From Actinomycetes bacterium (lineage in GTDB: Bacteria; Actinomycetota; Thermoleophilia; BMS3ABIN01): a DNA stretch of 64,000 nucleotides. Where the stretch lies: contig JAJYOG010000002.1 in the NCBI GenBank assembly GCA_021785935.1, positions 1 through 64,000 on the forward strand, read 5' to 3'. Shown piece by piece: positions 18,289 to 27,490 of this stretch. Both the position numbers and the translations under genes were made by a program. Position 1 is the first letter of the stretch, and every line of letters begins with the position of its first letter. The notes beneath the pieces were generated by a model that worked only from the letters and a program-made list of their open reading frames with translations, had not been told where the DNA came from and made no database searches.

Positions 18289-20061
18289 TTAGACCATACA
18301 TTCATCATTCGATAAGCTAATGACCGCCCCTCCCCGGCGCCAGGGGCGAATATTGGCGTAGAGGGCTCCGACAGCGGCAATCAGCACCAGGCTGGGCTTG
18401 TCATAAAGAATCATCAGGTGACCGCCGTGAAGGAATAAAATCAGCAGCGAAACCAGTACCAGGGTGGCCGGTGCTCCCGGCCGCTTCCAGGCGTGCCGCC
18501 CCTCATTGATGAAAAACAAAACCAGTCCCCCAATCAAAAGGAACCCCAGCCAGCCGAATTCGTTCAGCCAGGTCAGCGGCAGACTGTCCACCGCATGATG
18601 ATCGGTACCTGGAGAATTGAAGAGGCCAACACCAAGCGGATTTGTAAACAGAAGATCGCGGGTAACCAGGGCCAGGTTCGCGCGAGTGCTGATTGAGTCC
18701 CCACGGGACATCCACTGCTGGGCAACAACATCGGGCAGCTTTAGCCTGCCCTTTTGCACGACAACCTGGCCCACGGTAACGGCGCTATCCTGATCAACAA
18801 TGCGAAAGTCCGTCCCGGCGTTCTCGCGATGTTCAAACCGCGGGTTCTCCAAATAGAACGCAGCCGTAGTCCAACTGCCGGTATCAGTCTTGTTGAAGGA
18901 AGGAGTAGCGGTGTACGCTCCCGCGCCGATTCCAGCCGTTTCATTCTTGGAGTCGTATTCCACGTGCACGGCTCCCAGGCCACGATCAATGTAGCGCATG
19001 GTCAGAGTTACGGGCCCGGGACCGTCGTCCCCAAAAAATCCCTGGTCGATGTCAAAATAAACATATTTGTTTCTCGGAGAAACACCACCGGCATCGCCAT
19101 CGTTAAACGAAACCGGACCGTCGTTTGCCTGGATCATGTGTAGTCCTGTTTCACTAACCCCACCGCTGAAATCCGCGGTGACTTCTTCCCGGTTAACATA
19201 ATCAAAAGTCACCAGTGCCACTGCCACAAGTGCGATCGGCGCCACCCAGCGGATGTTCCTGACAAACCAGCGCCTGGCCAGGAAAAACAGACCGGGTAGC
19301 AGAATCGCCAGCCCAATCAGCCAGGAGCCGCGGCTGAATGTCAGAAAAACCGCAACGAACATAAGTGTAATGGCGGCAACCGCTAGCAGACGCCGGCGCC
19401 AGAAGAGCAACAGGGCAAGGGGCGCCGATCCGAGCAGAATGGCGCCTACAAACCCGGGATGGCCGACCAGCGAGCGTATGCGATAGAACTGATCGCTGGC
19501 AGCCACGCGCGCGTCGGCGCCGATCACATCTATCTGGATGGATTCAAAGAGCGGATTTGATTTGAGCGCGTACTCGATCACTCCAAAGGCGCTGATCACT
19601 AATGCGGCGCCAACGAGAGCGGCCAGAACCAGCTTCACATCAAAAGCATCGCGCATACCGAAACGGACCAGGAAAAAGACGCCACACCCAGTGACGATCC
19701 AATTGATCGTGACGGTGAGCGTCTCCGGCGTAAAGGCGCCACGGACCAGTAAAATCATCGCGAGCAGGGCCACCATCCCATCGGTGCGGTCCACTCGGGG
19801 CAGCTTCTTCTCCACCGCCCAGCGGGCAGCCAGCAACGCCCAGGAGATGACAAACGAGGCCCGGAAAAAAGTAATCAGCGCCGGGCCGAAGCCGGCACGG
19901 CCGGTCCCGATCAGATTGAGAAGGTGGAAGATACCCGTGGCCAGGGTGATGACGATGCTGACCCGCCATGCCTGGTAAAGGCAGTTCGAGCCAAAAAAGC
20001 GGCGCCTGCCGCCACCGCTTGACGCCTCTTCAGATTCGGGAGAGTTGACGCAGGGCTTCAT
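18289..20061 (-). CDS. O-antigen ligase/polymerase-like protein with an inserted extracellular beta-rich domain
   Basis: TM segments flank an insertion (~aa 295-437: KYVYFDIDQGFFGDDGPGPVTLTMRYIDRGLGAVHVEYDS...GTDFRI) before the ligase-like C-terminal part (NPLGVGLFNSPGTDHHAVDSLPLTWLNEFGWLGFLL). Confidence 0.82.
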   Translation of the reverse strand: MKPCVNSPESEEASSGGGRRRFFGSNCLYQAWRVSIVITLATGIFHLLNLIGTGRAGFGPALITFFRASFVISWALLAARWAVEKKLPRVDRTDGMVALLAMILLVRGAFTPETLTVTINWIVTGCGVFFLVRFGMRDAFDVKLVLAALVGAALVISAFGVIEYALKSNPLFESIQIDVIGADARVAASDQFYRIRSLVGHPGFVGAILLGSAPLALLLFWRRRLLAVAAITLMFVAVFLTFSRGSWLIGLAILLPGLFFLARRWFVRNIRWVAPIALVAVALVTFDYVNREEVTADFSGGVSETGLHMIQANDGPVSFNDGDAGGVSPRNKYVYFDIDQGFFGDDGPGPVTLTMRYIDRGLGAVHVEYDSKNETAGIGAGAYTATPSFNKTDTGSWTTAAFYLENPRFEHRENAGTDFRIVDQDSAVTVGQVVVQKGRLKLPDVVAQQWMSRGDSISTRANLALVTRDLLFTNPLGVGLFNSPGTDHHAVDSLPLTWLNEFGWLGFLLIGGLVLFFINEGRHAWKRPGAPATLVLVSLLILFLHGGHLMILYDKPSLVLIAAVGALYANIRPWRRGGAVISLSNDECMV

Positions 20062-20077
20062 ATGTCGTCAGGACCGC

Positions 20078-21145
20078 CTACTTTCCAAAAAGTTTCTTGG
20101 CGACCAACCGTTTGGGACTGCGCCGGGGCAAAAGGTCAATCTTCGCCCGGGCGAACTCGCGCTTGATGGGAATGTGGTAAGGACAGTCCCGTTCGCATAT
20201 GCCGCAATTATCGCAGGCTTCGAGATTGGGTTTGATCACCCCGTAATGAGCGCGAACCCAATCAGCGGAATGGTAACGATCGAAGTACTCATACCAGCGC
20301 AACAATGTTTTGATGTCGATGCCCTGAGGGCACGCCACGCAGGTATCACAGCGGCGGCAAAAAACCTTGAAACATTTCTTTTCCGATTCCGCGATCGCGT
20401 CCATGATCTCATCACGGCTAACCGGAATGGAATTGGCTTCAGTATCCAGATTCTGCTTAAGCTCATCCAGGGAATAGGTGCCAACAATGGTGGCGTCCGG
20501 CCGGCAGTCAAAGACATAACGCAGGGCTACGTCCGCCTTGCCGACATAGCCGAAAACCATGGGCTTGATCGTAACCAGGCCAATGCCACGGCGCCGCAGC
20601 TCCTCAATCAGCTTTTCGGACCCTTCGGCCGCCTCGCGGTCGACATAATTCAGTGGAAACTCGACAACGTCGAATGCTGCCATCTCCAGAGCCGCCAGGA
20701 TCGTCTCGGGCTGATGGGCGCTGATGCCAACATACTTGATGTAGCCGGCGCTCCTCATCTCGTCGAGGGCGTGATAGGCGCCGCCCGGACTCATAATTTC
20801 CTTCAGTACCGGCAGCGTCAGAACATTATGAAGCGAATAAATATCGATAACGTCAGTGTCGAAGTTGCCCAGGCTCTCCCTGATCTCCTTCAGCGCCTCG
20901 TTCTTCTTGCGCTTGTGCGTGCTCGTGCCGAGCACCACCTGGTGCCGCTGTTTGCGTAAAGCCAGGCCGATCTTGTTTTCAGAATCGCGGTACATGCGGG
21001 ACGTATAGAAAAGGTTGACCCCGCGCTCCCGCGCCGTGCCGATGATATCACCGGCCTCCTTCTGGCTGATGTACTGAAAAGGTATGCCGCCCAAACCGAG
21101 CCTGGAGACTTCCACCCCTGTATTTCCCAGTTTATGCTTCTGCAT
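20078..21145 (-). CDS. Aldo/keto reductase with C-terminal 4Fe-4S ferredoxin-like domain
   Basis: MQKHKLGNTGVEVSRLGLGGIPFQ; C-terminal CRRCDTCVACPQGI and CDNCGICERDCPYHIPI. Confidence 0.93.
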   Translation of the reverse strand: MQKHKLGNTGVEVSRLGLGGIPFQYISQKEAGDIIGTARERGVNLFYTSRMYRDSENKIGLALRKQRHQVVLGTSTHKRKKNEALKEIRESLGNFDTDVIDIYSLHNVLTLPVLKEIMSPGGAYHALDEMRSAGYIKYVGISAHQPETILAALEMAAFDVVEFPLNYVDREAAEGSEKLIEELRRRGIGLVTIKPMVFGYVGKADVALRYVFDCRPDATIVGTYSLDELKQNLDTEANSIPVSRDEIMDAIAESEKKCFKVFCRRCDTCVACPQGIDIKTLLRWYEYFDRYHSADWVRAHYGVIKPNLEACDNCGICERDCPYHIPIKREFARAKIDLLPRRSPKRLVAKKLFGK

Positions 21146-22166
21146 TTTGTCCCCTGTCATCCCGGCACGACTCCCGTTTGACCGCATAGACCGTCATCGC
21201 CGACGAGCGGCTGGTGCCGTTCACGGCCCGGCGATAATATGAAAGCAGCTTCGTCATTACGCGATCCACGATCGTCGGATTGTGAATAACATCATTCTTG
21301 CTCCCGAGCCGCCGCTCCTTGAAATATTGCCAGTTCATCTGGCAGTAATAAAGTGGGGTCTCATAAACAGTCTCCGCCACACAAAAACCGGCAGTCGCCA
21401 GCAGTTTGGCAATTGAATCCGGAGTGAAGCTGTACAGGTGCCTGGGAAGCTCGTAGATAAACCAGTCGCGGCCCAGCCAGCGGGCTTCAGGAGCCGCCGC
21501 GTTCTGCGTGTATATAACCAGCAGCGCGCCATCGGGAGTGATGCGGCTGATCTCTTCAAGCGTGTGGCGGGGACTCTGCACATGCTCGAGCACGCCCCAA
21601 AGTGTGACAACATCGAAAGATTCGTCGGGAAATTTTGCGTCTTCCAGCTGACCGGTCACGGCGTCGATGCCGACGTCCTTCACCAGCTCAACCATCCGCT
21701 CGTTATAATCGACTCCGGCAACGTCCCAGCCGCACTGCTTCATGAAGTAAAGGAAGGAGCCATCGCCGAATCCGATATCCAGCAGCCGGCCGCTATCACG
21801 ATATCTGTCGATATGTCCCTTGCGCGGGCCCAACAACCGGCCGAGCTCATCCATGCTTCGATCTTTTAGACCCGCCGCCTTGTTGTAAAGGTCGTAATCA
21901 TCCTGGGGATAAAAACGGGCCATCTCTTCATAGGAGGGTCGCGGGTTAACGAAAACCAGTCCGCAATCCTGACACCGTACCAGCGGAAACTCGCCCTCGA
22001 TGCCAAAAAGCCGGTCGCCGCCCACAAAAAGGAGTTCGTGATGGGTGCCACCACACAGATCACAGGCGCCGGTCCGCGCACCATGGCCGGCTCCCACGTC
22101 CTGGCCGTTTTGCACGCCCCGGTTCGATTGGCTGGCGGCGCCGGCTGCGTCCTGTCTGGGACTCAC
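21132..22166 (-). CDS. Class I SAM methyltransferase with N-terminal zinc ribbon
   Basis: CDLCGG...VRCQDCGLVFVNPRPSYEEM; LLDIGFGDGSFLYFMKQCGWDVAGVD; GTG start overlaps the upstream TGA. Confidence 0.9.
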   Translation of the reverse strand: MSPRQDAAGAASQSNRGVQNGQDVGAGHGARTGACDLCGGTHHELLFVGGDRLFGIEGEFPLVRCQDCGLVFVNPRPSYEEMARFYPQDDYDLYNKAAGLKDRSMDELGRLLGPRKGHIDRYRDSGRLLDIGFGDGSFLYFMKQCGWDVAGVDYNERMVELVKDVGIDAVTGQLEDAKFPDESFDVVTLWGVLEHVQSPRHTLEEISRITPDGALLVIYTQNAAAPEARWLGRDWFIYELPRHLYSFTPDSIAKLLATAGFCVAETVYETPLYYCQMNWQYFKERRLGSKNDVIHNPTIVDRVMTKLLSYYRRAVNGTSRSSAMTVYAVKRESCRDDRGQNAEA

Positions 22167-23113
22167 TTCCAACCCTTCCCCGCCGGATACCAGACGTTGC
22201 GGGTATAGGCCCAGTAATTGCAATCGCGGCAGAGATCGATCTCATTCCAGCGTCCCTGCTTGTGAAGATCACGATAACGTTTGAATTCGGGGCTGTTCCA
22301 GACTTCAGCGATCGTCTGCTGGTTCAGATCCCCGATAATGCCCAAATGATCGAAGTCGACATTGCAGAAGCTGACCTTGCCATCCCAATTGATGGAAAAA
22401 GAATTCCACAGGAAAGTGCAGGGATAGCGTTTTTTCGGTAGCTGCATCAAGCTCTGCACCTCGGGCCTGTGACCTCCCCAATTGATCGCCGGGATCAACA
22501 GCACGTCCACTTCGTGAGGGCCCCACTGCTCGCGGAATAGACCGATCTCGTTTTTAGTCTCCGCCATCACGATCAGCTGCACCTTGACCTTCGGCCAGAC
22601 GAAGCCTCGCTCCTTGCGCATGGCCAGAAAGCGCTCGATGTTGGTGATGACTTCGTCATATTTAGTCGAACCGCGTACCTTTTTGTAGGTCTCCGCGGTA
22701 GCGGCATTGACGCTGAAAAGGAGAACGTCCAGCTTGGAATTGAGGATCTTCTCAGCCTTTTCCTCGTCCAGAAGCAGGGCGTTGGTGTCCATGTTGAGTA
22801 GCGTACTCGGCGCCGCCGTCTTGATGCGGTCGATGAGCTCGAAAATGTGTGGCGCCTTCAGAGGCTCGCCGTCCTTGTGTAGACGCACTTCGGCCGGGGC
22901 GAAGTGCGAGATCTCCTCGGCCAGCTTGTCGAACAGCGCCATGTCGATCTCACCCACCGGGCGTGTCAGATCCTTGCGCGGGCACATGTTGCAACGCAGG
23001 TTGCACTGGTTGGTGGGCTCGATATTGATGCGTGACGGAAAGCCGGGATTGACCTCCTGTGAACGCAGGGCTTTATCCTTGACGAGCGTTTTGGCTGTAG
23101 ATTTAAGCGACAT
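22163..23113 (-). CDS. Radical SAM/SPASM protein
   Basis: NIEPTNQCNLRCNMCPRKD; C-terminal FCNVDFDHLGIIGDLNQQTIAEVWNSPEFKRYRDLHKQGRWNEIDLCRDCNYW. Confidence 0.93.
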   Translation of the reverse strand: MSLKSTAKTLVKDKALRSQEVNPGFPSRINIEPTNQCNLRCNMCPRKDLTRPVGEIDMALFDKLAEEISHFAPAEVRLHKDGEPLKAPHIFELIDRIKTAAPSTLLNMDTNALLLDEEKAEKILNSKLDVLLFSVNAATAETYKKVRGSTKYDEVITNIERFLAMRKERGFVWPKVKVQLIVMAETKNEIGLFREQWGPHEVDVLLIPAINWGGHRPEVQSLMQLPKKRYPCTFLWNSFSINWDGKVSFCNVDFDHLGIIGDLNQQTIAEVWNSPEFKRYRDLHKQGRWNEIDLCRDCNYWAYTRNVWYPAGKGWK

Positions 23114-23178
23114 ATGTATCCATTATAGTAATAGCATTGGAGCTTCCGCCAGGTCAGCCTGACTGCTTGGCCTGATGC

Positions 23179-24129
23179 TTAGGCCTTCCGGCTGTAGGAC
23201 TCGATCATGATCCCCTGCCCCAGCTTCGGTGTAATCTTGGCCGCGGGAGCAATAACGGCTTTACGCAGGACACGATCGAACCTGGATGAAGGAAAAACCT
23301 TGCCCCGGCGGTTCTCGATGCTGCGTTCGGTGACGAAAGCAGCTCCATAATGCAAGAGGCCTTCCTGTCTGAAATCATTTTTTCCCAAAAGCCTTCCCAG
23401 GGTACCTGGCGAAAAGTGCCATACATGCCTCGGTGCTTCGACGTTGAACCAGTGCGGGCCGAACAATTTTGCTTCCCAGCAATCGATATTGTGGGTCTGC
23501 ACTACCAGCAGCCCGTTATCTGCCAGGTGCTCGTGGCATCGTTTCAGACAGTCGTTGGGATCGTCCAGATCTTCGATCACCCCATAGAGGGTGATGCAGT
23601 CGTATTTGCCGCCCCAGTCCTGTTCGTGTTCGGCGCCTCCCTTGACGTCGAGCCCCAGCTGATCGCGTGCGTAGGCAGCCACGTTTTCGTTAAGTTCGAT
23701 GCCGCCAACCTCCCAGCCCCGGCGTTGCATGCCCAACATGAAATAGCCGTCACCACAGCCGACATCCAGAAGCTTGCCCGGACGCTGACGCCGGTTGATC
23801 TCGTTTATCTGAGTGGAGAACTTCGCGATGCGCTTGTCCGCCTGGGCGCGCTTGCGGCCGAGCGCCCAATCAAACAGGGGATAAAGATCGGAAAAAGAGC
23901 GCCGGCGCTCTTCAAAAGCAGGACGCGGTGACATGCGCAGGGTGCCGCAATCAGGACAGCGGACGATGCGATATTCCTCGACCGACCCAAGGAGAGTATC
24001 TTTCACTTTCCACCATGGACGTGAGAGGGCGCTACCGCAGACAGCACAATCAACTACCGTTTCGGCTTCTTCAAACGTGGGAAATTCCGAATCCGTCAAC
24101 GGGCTTTCCGTATTTTCGGTATCAGCCAT
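23179..24129 (-). CDS. Class I SAM methyltransferase with N-terminal zinc ribbon
   Basis: CAVCGS...VRCPDCGTLRMSPRP; LLDVGCGDGYFMLGMQRRGWEVGGIELN. Confidence 0.92.
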   Translation of the reverse strand: MADTENTESPLTDSEFPTFEEAETVVDCAVCGSALSRPWWKVKDTLLGSVEEYRIVRCPDCGTLRMSPRPAFEERRRSFSDLYPLFDWALGRKRAQADKRIAKFSTQINEINRRQRPGKLLDVGCGDGYFMLGMQRRGWEVGGIELNENVAAYARDQLGLDVKGGAEHEQDWGGKYDCITLYGVIEDLDDPNDCLKRCHEHLADNGLLVVQTHNIDCWEAKLFGPHWFNVEAPRHVWHFSPGTLGRLLGKNDFRQEGLLHYGAAFVTERSIENRRGKVFPSSRFDRVLRKAVIAPAAKITPKLGQGIMIESYSRKA

Positions 24130-24132
24130 GGA

Positions 24133-25581
24133 TTATTTCCCGCCGCCACGGCGTTTTTTAAGTTGCCACTCGATCGGGACCCGGAAATCCCGCTTGCCGA
24201 CACGCCAGGACGCCAGTTTGTGCATGGACCGGTAGGCGTAGCCCTTCGGCCCACCGGCGGCCATCTTCTGCTTGAGTTCCGGCCCCGGCGAGGCAAAGGG
24301 CATATAGAAATCGATAATCATGTCAACTTTTTCCTTGTAGACGGGATCGACCCAGGGCGTGTGCAGCCTGGTCAGGTCGAAGTCAGCCCAGCCCTCGAGC
24401 GTTTCCGGTGGTTTGAAACCCAGGCGCACCGCCTCGTCATAAAGAGGCGCTCCCGGATACGGGGCAAAGAAGAAACCGTGCACCTCGAAATTTTCGTTGA
24501 TCGCCTTGATCCCCTCGATCATTCGCAGCGTGGCTTCGATATCCTTTTCCGGCTCTCCAGGAAATCCGAACATGGTAGTGAAGCGAGCGATGATTCCCAG
24601 CCGGTCGCAGATTCTCGATACATGCAGGGTGTCATCCACGGTAGTCTGCTTGCCGATCTGCTCCAACGCCGCCTGCGAACCCGATTCGGCTCCCAGCAAC
24701 AGGCGCCGGCAGCCCGCGTCGTAGACCAACTGCCTCAACTCAGCGGGAAAATCGATGAACTGCTTCGTCCGCACATCGGCCGCCCATGTAAACTTGAGGC
24801 CCCGCTCGATTATTTTCTCGCAGATGGCATGAACCCGTTTTTTGCTCACAAAAAAATTGGTGTCGGCGAAATCAATGGCGTTGACGCCGTAATCATTGAC
24901 CAGGCGCTCGAGGTCATCGACAACGCGTTCGGGCGAGAAACCAACCCAGCCGCGTCCGTACATCGAGGTCTCGGCGCAAAACCCGCAACCGAAGGGACAG
25001 CCCTGTGAGGAAAAATATTTCATGGTTCTGGTGCCCAGATCCGGCACCATGTACTTCTCAATGTCGATGATGTCATATGGCGTGGACGGAAACTGGTCGA
25101 CCTCCAGAAGCTTGGGATGTTCGGTAATCACTGGTTTGCCGTCGACCTTGTAGCATAGCCCGGTGATTCCTTCTGGAGATGTTCCGTCACGCAGACATCG
25201 CGCCAGTTCCGTAGCCGCAATCTGGCCCTGGCCGCGGATAACGTAATCGATATAGTTTTCCGCCAGTGTCTGCTCCGGCAGCATGCTGGCATGGTATCCG
25301 CCCCAGACCACCGGTATATCCGGATAAGCTTCCTTGATCGCACGCGAAACAGAGACAGCATCACTTATCTGCCATCCTGTCATCACCGAGAGCCCTACAT
25401 ACAAGGAACCCCGTGCCGCCGCCAGTATCTTGGGGAGATGAGGATTGATGACGCGGCCATCCACCAGTTCAACCTCGAATCCATCGGCGATTAGCGGCGC
25501 CGCGACGGCCTGCAAGGGCAGAGGAGCCCAGACATTGCTCTCGCGCTTGAGGCGCGGAAATACCAGTGTAACCTTACTCAA
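24133..25581 (-). CDS. Radical SAM protein with N-terminal cobalamin-binding-type domain (BchE-like)
   Basis: VVWGGYHASMLPEQTLAENYIDYVIRGQGQ; SSQGCPFGCGFCAETSMYGRGW; FPGEPEKDIEATLRMIEGI; TTG start. Confidence 0.93.
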   Translation of the reverse strand: MSKVTLVFPRLKRESNVWAPLPLQAVAAPLIADGFEVELVDGRVINPHLPKILAAARGSLYVGLSVMTGWQISDAVSVSRAIKEAYPDIPVVWGGYHASMLPEQTLAENYIDYVIRGQGQIAATELARCLRDGTSPEGITGLCYKVDGKPVITEHPKLLEVDQFPSTPYDIIDIEKYMVPDLGTRTMKYFSSQGCPFGCGFCAETSMYGRGWVGFSPERVVDDLERLVNDYGVNAIDFADTNFFVSKKRVHAICEKIIERGLKFTWAADVRTKQFIDFPAELRQLVYDAGCRRLLLGAESGSQAALEQIGKQTTVDDTLHVSRICDRLGIIARFTTMFGFPGEPEKDIEATLRMIEGIKAINENFEVHGFFFAPYPGAPLYDEAVRLGFKPPETLEGWADFDLTRLHTPWVDPVYKEKVDMIIDFYMPFASPGPELKQKMAAGGPKGYAYRSMHKLASWRVGKRDFRVPIEWQLKKRRGGGK

Positions 25582-25923
25582 TCAAATCGCCCCGATCCGG
25601 TGGGATGTCTCGAAACCGCAAATGAGGATAATCCATTGTGATGCTACATTTAATTTTATAACACCCTTGGCTCCAGGCAAACAAACTGGGTGTAATGTAT
25701 CGGAATTTGCCGGCGCGGGATGAGAAATACTCCAAACCCGTCGGCTTTCTCTCGTGCTCACATGAAAAACGAAAAAAATCCGTAGGGGTAATCCCTGAAT
25801 TATTTAAGAAAATTTGTAGCCGCCTTCGGACCAATGCATCTATATACCCTTATTTGCAGGCATTATATATAAACTATTACGCCTAGATTCATAATATAAG
25901 TATATTAGTATAACCGATTTTGT

Positions 25924-25952
25924 TTGACATGTTCTTATACTAGTAGTATGGT
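25924..25952 (+). promoter_or_regulatory. Sigma70-type promoter: TTGACA, 17 bp, TATGGT
   Basis: Exact -35 consensus at 25924-25929, TATGGT at 25947-25952, in an AT-rich intergenic region upstream of the beta-helix gene. Confidence 0.65.
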
Positions 25953-26057
25953 TCACACACCGCTTTCGGGGATAGATCAGCGTTTACCAACGTGTTTCCG
26001 GATACTATTTCGTGCATGGCACCGTAATCCGCCAAAATGGGAACAAGGGGAGCTTCC

Positions 26058-27449
26058 ATGCGAAAAAGGCTCATCTTCACCGTCTTTATCCTGATCGTTG
26101 AAGCTGCATTCTGCAGCATGGGCGACTTCTTTGTGGAAGAAGCCGATGCGATCTCAAATTTTTACATTCGCGATAACGCCAGTGGCGGCAGCTGCCTGGT
26201 GCTCGGTAATTGGAACAACGTAACCAAGACCTGCACCCTTACCGCGGATATAAACTACGGCAAGATATTAATCGAGAGCGATGGCGTCACCCTCGACGGA
26301 GGCAATCATGTCATGAACGGCGACGGCACCGGTGGCAACAACGACGGTGTGCAACTCAACTCGAGAAGAGGCGTCACCATCAAGAACCTCCGCTCCAACA
26401 ATTACAGGTATGCCGTCAACTTTAATAATTCCCATAATAATACCGTAACCAACATTACCTCGTGGTCAAACGAAGCCTCGGGCATATCCCTCAGTTACGC
26501 GACCGGCAACAAAATTCTCCACAATAACATCAGCAATAACAATTCCGACACGGGCATCTGTATCGGTTATGAAAGCACCGATAACGAGATCCACGGCAAC
26601 ACAGTGGTAGGCTCAGACAGAGGCATTTACCTTCATACCTACTGTGACGGCAACGATATTACGGAAAATACGGTTACGACCGATCTGGAAGCGATCACCC
26701 TGGCCGATTCCGACAGCATGAACACGATAGTCAACAATACCGTCACCTCGAATACCTCGGCAATTTTTCTCGATTATCTCAGCAATGCCAATATAATCCG
26801 GGGAAACACCATCGCGAGCAATGTCCGCGGTTTTGCCCTTGCCAACGGCGCCAGCTTCAACCAGATCTACAACAACAACTTTATCGATAATATTTCCTTC
26901 CAGGCTAACGCCAGTGGCGGCACTGATAATGTCTATAACCTGTCCACCCCCACCGGTGGCAATTACTGGAGCGATTTCGACACCCCGGCCGAAGGATGCA
27001 ACGATGTAAATATCGATGGGTTCTGCGACGCCCCCTACACTTTCTCCGGTGGTCAGGACAATTTACCCCTGGTAAGCAGGAATGGCTGGATCTGTGCAAC
27101 TCCCAGCCTTAGCCTGCAAATGCCGGGTCCAGCTTACTGGGTTGATTTCGATGACTATACAAATGACAAGCTTTCGATCAACTGGTTTATTCGTAATGAT
27201 GGGAGCTCCGTCGCCAAGAATGTGCAGCTGATTGCCAATTATCACAGTAACGATGTAAGTACGATTACGCCACTGCCGCTCAGCTTGGGCAACATCGCCG
27301 CAAATGGCGGCATGGCAAAGGCAACGGTAAAGACCCAGTTGCCTCATGGCACACCTTCATTCCGGAGCTGGGTATTTGTCAAGGCAGAGGACACCTGCAG
27401 CGCGCTCCATTATTATCCCGGACAGCCGCCGCAGCAGCCACCGATATAA
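26058..27449 (+). CDS. Secreted right-handed parallel beta-helix protein (NosD-like) with a C-terminal beta-rich domain
   Basis: Signal peptide MRKRLIFTVFILIVEAAFC; repeated N/H/G-rich beta-helix rungs (HNNTVTNITSWSNEASGISLSYATGNKILHNNIS); SD GGGGAG before ATG. Confidence 0.87.
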   Translation: MRKRLIFTVFILIVEAAFCSMGDFFVEEADAISNFYIRDNASGGSCLVLGNWNNVTKTCTLTADINYGKILIESDGVTLDGGNHVMNGDGTGGNNDGVQLNSRRGVTIKNLRSNNYRYAVNFNNSHNNTVTNITSWSNEASGISLSYATGNKILHNNISNNNSDTGICIGYESTDNEIHGNTVVGSDRGIYLHTYCDGNDITENTVTTDLEAITLADSDSMNTIVNNTVTSNTSAIFLDYLSNANIIRGNTIASNVRGFALANGASFNQIYNNNFIDNISFQANASGGTDNVYNLSTPTGGNYWSDFDTPAEGCNDVNIDGFCDAPYTFSGGQDNLPLVSRNGWICATPSLSLQMPGPAYWVDFDDYTNDKLSINWFIRNDGSSVAKNVQLIANYHSNDVSTITPLPLSLGNIAANGGMAKATVKTQLPHGTPSFRSWVFVKAEDTCSALHYYPGQPPQQPPI

Positions 27450-27490
27450 GGCAGCAGTAGGCACATGACTAGCCAGTGGGGGTACTTGAG

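Noticed and set aside
20045-20959. 304-aa plus-strand ORF
   Set aside because: Antisense to the aldo/keto reductase gene, whose ferredoxin motifs are unambiguous.
24163-25008. 281-aa plus-strand ORF
   Set aside because: Lies opposite a radical SAM gene with intact CxxxCxxC motif; shadow ORF.
25574-25886. Small ORFs (86 aa minus, 63 aa plus) in the AT-rich region before the beta-helix gene
   Set aside because: Overlapping on opposite strands, no coding-like composition, no Shine-Dalgarno; interpreted as intergenic.
26200-27000. Repetitive Asn/Ser-rich stretch as a possible CRISPR or DNA repeat
   Set aside because: Periodicity is at the protein level (beta-helix rungs); no conserved DNA repeat with spacers. 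No CRISPR array was seen in the window.
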